Assembly (NCBI RefSeq): GCF_000801105.2
Contig: NC_079516.1
Coordinates: 47,534,908 to 47,598,907, forward strand
Source of the DNA: Raphanus sativus
Taxonomy: Eukaryota; Streptophyta; Magnoliopsida; Brassicales; Brassicaceae
DNA: 64,000 nucleotides
Reading direction: 5' to 3'
The position numbers and the translations under genes were made by a program. The notes under the pieces are model-generated. The model had not been told where the DNA came from and did no database searches. It worked only from the letters and a program-made list of their open reading frames with translations. Positions 61,015 to 64,000 of the stretch are shown here, piece by piece (position 1 is the stretch's first letter; each line of letters begins with the position of its first letter).

Positions 61015-62237
61015 TCAAGCTCTAACTACAACACTTGCATCTTCTACATGGTCTATAAGGGTGTCAATTACACTAGCATACGGCGCATTCATTCCTTCGA
61101 TCTGAACGCTTCTTATCGTGTTTCTTTCGATATTGTAGTAGAAAATGTAGAAAGGCTTCCCATAGTCTTGGTAGATCGGCGACAACAAAAATTCATTTGT
61201 CCGAGTCACTCCAGCAAAGCTTAAACTTATGTTTGCGAATACACTCCTCCACGAAGCTGGCAACATGTATTCATGCTTTGACCATTCCTGGTTGTCAGCA
61301 TCTTCTAGAACCCACAACTGCAGACTTGTACTAAAGCTCTCAACATAGCCATACGTTGGACACACAATCGTACCTAGCTTACCATTGTAATTCATCAGAT
61401 CTGCCCTAGCCTTTCCAATGAAACTTTCAGCGACTTGAATAACTTTGAACTTCTCAGACCTAACATCAAAGCAAACGATCATGGAATCCTCTTTATTCTC
61501 ATCGACCGCGGCTTGTAATACAAAACACCATTAATACATATCCCAGTAGGTGAATACTTATGTCTAGTAAAATGTGAATTAATGCAACATTTGATTTTTC
61601 TCCATGATGAAGATTTCCCATTTTGTGATAATGTCAGAACTCGATACTCACCGGAGACCTTGTCTTCCCGACACAATACCTTATATTGTTTCTCAATCGG
61701 ATCATACCCAAAATAGCTACGCACCCCAGTCTTCCACGTTTCCACTTTGCATAAAGATACGGATTGTCGTGTGCAAAGGTTACATATTACATGCACTGTC
61801 TCTGTCCTTCCTTTGTAGTGCGTCCGCAGATATACAACACAGGTCAAGCCGTTTATAGGACGACATATTTGAGAGATGTTAAGGGGGAAACTCGTATCAT
61901 AACTAGTGTCTATAGGAGACGAGTTCTCATCAGGGTTTTGAGGTGGATGTGAGGACAAGAAGAGAATCCTGTCCAATCTTCGGCAGAGGAACAGAAGATG
62001 AGGGCGAGCAGATGATTTGATCAAGAAAAAGTCTGTGAAATCTTTACTCCTAAGTATAGAACCCCAGAGCTTCGATACGCAACGACATCTAGCTATAACC
62101 TTCACAGACAACCTCGAGAATATCTCGATAATGACATCATCTGGGATCGGGAATGTGTCTTTTTCTATTCTGTTCTCTGAGCTATGTGCACCGGAAACGC
62201 TTGTATTAATTGTTGGACGATCCACAGAGACATTCAT
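61015..62237 (-). pseudogene. F-box gene with a one-base frameshift
   Basis: The reading frame from 62237 encodes an F-box (about residues 27-70: FPIPDDVIIEIFSRLSVKVI, RCRCVSKLWGSILRS) and the first half of an F-box-associated beta-propeller-like domain (FBA type). It breaks near 61510-61513 at GVLYYK. From there the -1 frame continues without interruption (AAVDENKEDSMIVCFDVR, then KFKVIQVAES) to a stop at 61015. The total length is 1223 nt; one added base would give 407 aa, a normal size. F-box proteins of this class are SCF ubiquitin-ligase adaptors and often turn over as young pseudogenes. The break is either a real mutation or a sequence error. I do not recall it in the Arabidopsis block, so it may be a local insertion. 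Confidence 0.8.
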
Positions 62238-62995
62238 GGCGGAGACACTGAGATTAAGCCCTAGACAACCAAGGCGGCTTCTCTTGCACGGTAATCACAT
62301 ATTTGATTCTGATTGTGATATAGTGGGCTGAGAATATGGAGCCCCATGTAGCCCAAAAATTATTAATGCCCATTAAAACAGCTTAGCTAATTTTTTTTTT
62401 GTCAACAGCTTAGCTAATCTAATTTCTTTTTTTGGTTCTTACCAACATTCATTAGTGTAGCTACTCTAAAATTTATGTTTCAAAAAAAGCTACTCTAAAA
62501 TTTATAACATCTCTTACAATTTTTTTTCTGATTAATTATGCTTTTATAAACTATTAAAAATATTAAATAAATGATTCTGTTACTCTGTAGCCAAATCTTT
62601 TTAATATTTTATAAAGATTAATGTTTGATTGCACCACCCTAAACTACCATATTATATTTAAGATTAAATGTACTCTTTGCATCATGTTGATTATTTTTTA
62701 TAATCTTTTTCCATTATTCTGTATAGTTTTCTCTAGAATTCAAAACCTAGATTTATTAGAGAAAAACATTAATGATCATTTAGTCAAAATTAGGTTGACT
62801 AATATGTGTTTATCTTTGTATATAAATTGTGATAATATTATATTCGAGAAAGAAACGGATACACAATGGTAGATGTTGAAATACAGAGGAGAACACATAC
62901 AAAAACAACATATTTAATACATATTCTCATATAAACCAAAACAAAGTAGACGCAAACAATAGCCTCAGCAAACAAAACTCTCTCTACTCAAACAC
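62238..62995. other. Intergenic region between the F-box gene and uclacyanin
   Basis: F-box 5' flank and the 3' UTR of the minus-strand uclacyanin gene. A duplicated phrase 'agctactctaaaatttat' occurs at 62459 and 62489. No gene is supported. Confidence 0.5.
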
Positions 62996-63945
62996 TTAGA
63001 ACAAATGAAGCATCATAGTTACCATAAATCCGAATCCCAAAACAAAGCTTTTACCAGAGAGGGAGGAGGAGGAGTCAGCCGGAAGAGCTCCTGCGCCGGA
63101 AAGATCAGCCGTTGTGCCGGTAGCACTAGAAGGGAAGCTCCCTACGGTTTTGGTGGTGGTGCTGCTTGAGCTAGCTGCAGGTGAACCTGGGAACAACGGC
63201 AGAGAAGTCCCAGCTGCAGCTGCCGGAGAAAGAGCCGGTGGCTGTGCTGGCAAAAGAGGCAGAGAGGAGGAAGGAAGCGGAGTTGAAGAAGAAGGAGCGA
63301 TGGGATTAAGAGGCAAAAGAGGTTGTACCGGTAGAACAGAAGAAGGTGAAGGCGCGTTTAGAGATGGGACAGAGTTTTGAAGCGGTGCGGTTGGTGCTGC
63401 TTTTGCTGTTGGAAGAATGTTTACTTCGAGTTTCATCCCTTGGGTACAATGTCCAGGCATTCCACAAATGAAGTACCTAAACATAAATTGATCAACAATT
63501 ATGAATATTGCTAAGTAATTATGTCATGTCTTAACTTGTTACCTTTTTCCAGGAGTAGTGAGAGGAACAATGGAGTTTCCATTAGCGAACGTTATAAGTG
63601 GTTTAACCGCTTGGCAGCTATCGAATTCGGGTTTTGTGACTTCAACGACGTCGTGGAATGCAGAAGGGTAAGCGAAAACTGTTCGAAGCAAAAAAAAAAC
63701 AGAGTTTTGGTTTCTAGTCTTTTTTTTTTCTGTTGAATCTTGAAACAAAGTTTAATATAAGATATGTGATTAGATTTACCAAGATTGTCTCCGACAGAAA
63801 ATGTTTGTCCTGCAGCCCACGTTCCAAGATTAGCTCCAACAGTCCAACCACTAGGACCACCAATGGTATGGTCTGTAGCTACTGCTATATCGATGAGGGT
63901 AGTGGCGAGAACGGAGATAATGATCAGCATTTCTCTGGATACCAT
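62996..63945 (-). CDS. UCC1: UCC1, uclacyanin 1 (GPI-anchored blue copper protein)
   Basis: Three exons, 63780-63945, 63543-63678, 62996-63476; 783 nt, 260 aa. Signal peptide (about residues 1-23, [18 protein letters not shown]), then a phytocyanin domain. The type 1 copper ligands are His in AFHDVVEV, and Cys, His and Met in [13 protein letters not shown]. The axial Met makes it a uclacyanin rather than a stellacyanin. A long Pro/Ser/Ala-rich stretch (about 135-235, arabinogalactan-like) leads to a hydrophobic C-terminus ([16 protein letters not shown]) typical of a GPI-anchor signal. It is a cell-surface redox or copper-binding protein; uclacyanins are implicated in wall lignification. The codon split at the exon 1/2 junction is in phase. 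Confidence 0.93.
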
Positions 63946-64000
63946 TGTCTTTCTATTTCTTTTTGGTGATTGATCAGTGAGATGATGATGATGTTTGGTG

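Overview
This is plant nuclear DNA, almost certainly Brassicaceae. It has AT-rich intergenic DNA, short GT-AG introns and plant-only gene families. The gene order closely follows, from memory, the Arabidopsis thaliana chromosome 2 interval around At2g32150-At2g32300: HAD phosphatase, PTAC18, CYSTM gene, PRORP1, the At2g32235-like gene, PICC, FRS2, CCT1, ZIP3, VCC, BAM6-like beta-amylase, uclacyanin 1. A Brassica-type relative is the simplest reading. Gene symbols rest on recognition of protein sequences, not on a search. Exon models were built by hand from splice sites; the summed exon lengths of every intact model are divisible by three.

Layout. 1-4 kb: the 5' end of an unidentified minus-strand gene, then a HAD-family (pyrimidine 5'-nucleotidase-like) gene. 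5-10.3 kb: two tandem paralogues, each with two TFIIS-N-like domains, on either side of the plastid nucleoid cupin PTAC18. 12.5-14.6 kb: a CYSTM stress peptide gene whose second intron holds a 1.57-kb foldback MULE. 15-17.2 kb: PRORP1, the organellar protein-only RNase P. 18-23.2 kb: an intact Ty3/gypsy chromovirus with identical 306-bp LTRs and a TATGA target duplication. 23.5-32.3 kb: the At2g32235-like gene and the long coiled-coil protein PICC. 33.8-36.7 kb: a dolichol kinase (EVAN-type). 37.6-43.8 kb: FRS2 and CCT1. 49.8-52.7 kb: ZIP3, with a SINE and a Helitron in intron 1. 56.1-60.4 kb: VCC, a hAT element and a beta-amylase. 61-62.2 kb: a frameshifted F-box gene. 63-63.9 kb: uclacyanin 1.

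The genes do not form an operon or pathway. They are housekeeping and stress genes in a conserved block. What is new relative to the ancestral block is mostly mobile DNA, and nearly every non-autonomous element here can be delimited by a target-site duplication: two MULE-type elements (9-10 bp), one hAT (8 bp), one Tourist-like MITE (TAA), one Helitron (between A and T) and one LTR element (5 bp).

I found no convincing undescribed multi-gene system. The best leads are: the near-palindromic MULE inside a transcribed CYSTM intron; a threefold 378-bp (18-heptad) expansion in PICC together with a one-base frameshift; two GC-AG introns in CCT1; zinc-response-element motifs around ZIP3; and a dolichol kinase that appears to sit outside its Arabidopsis position.
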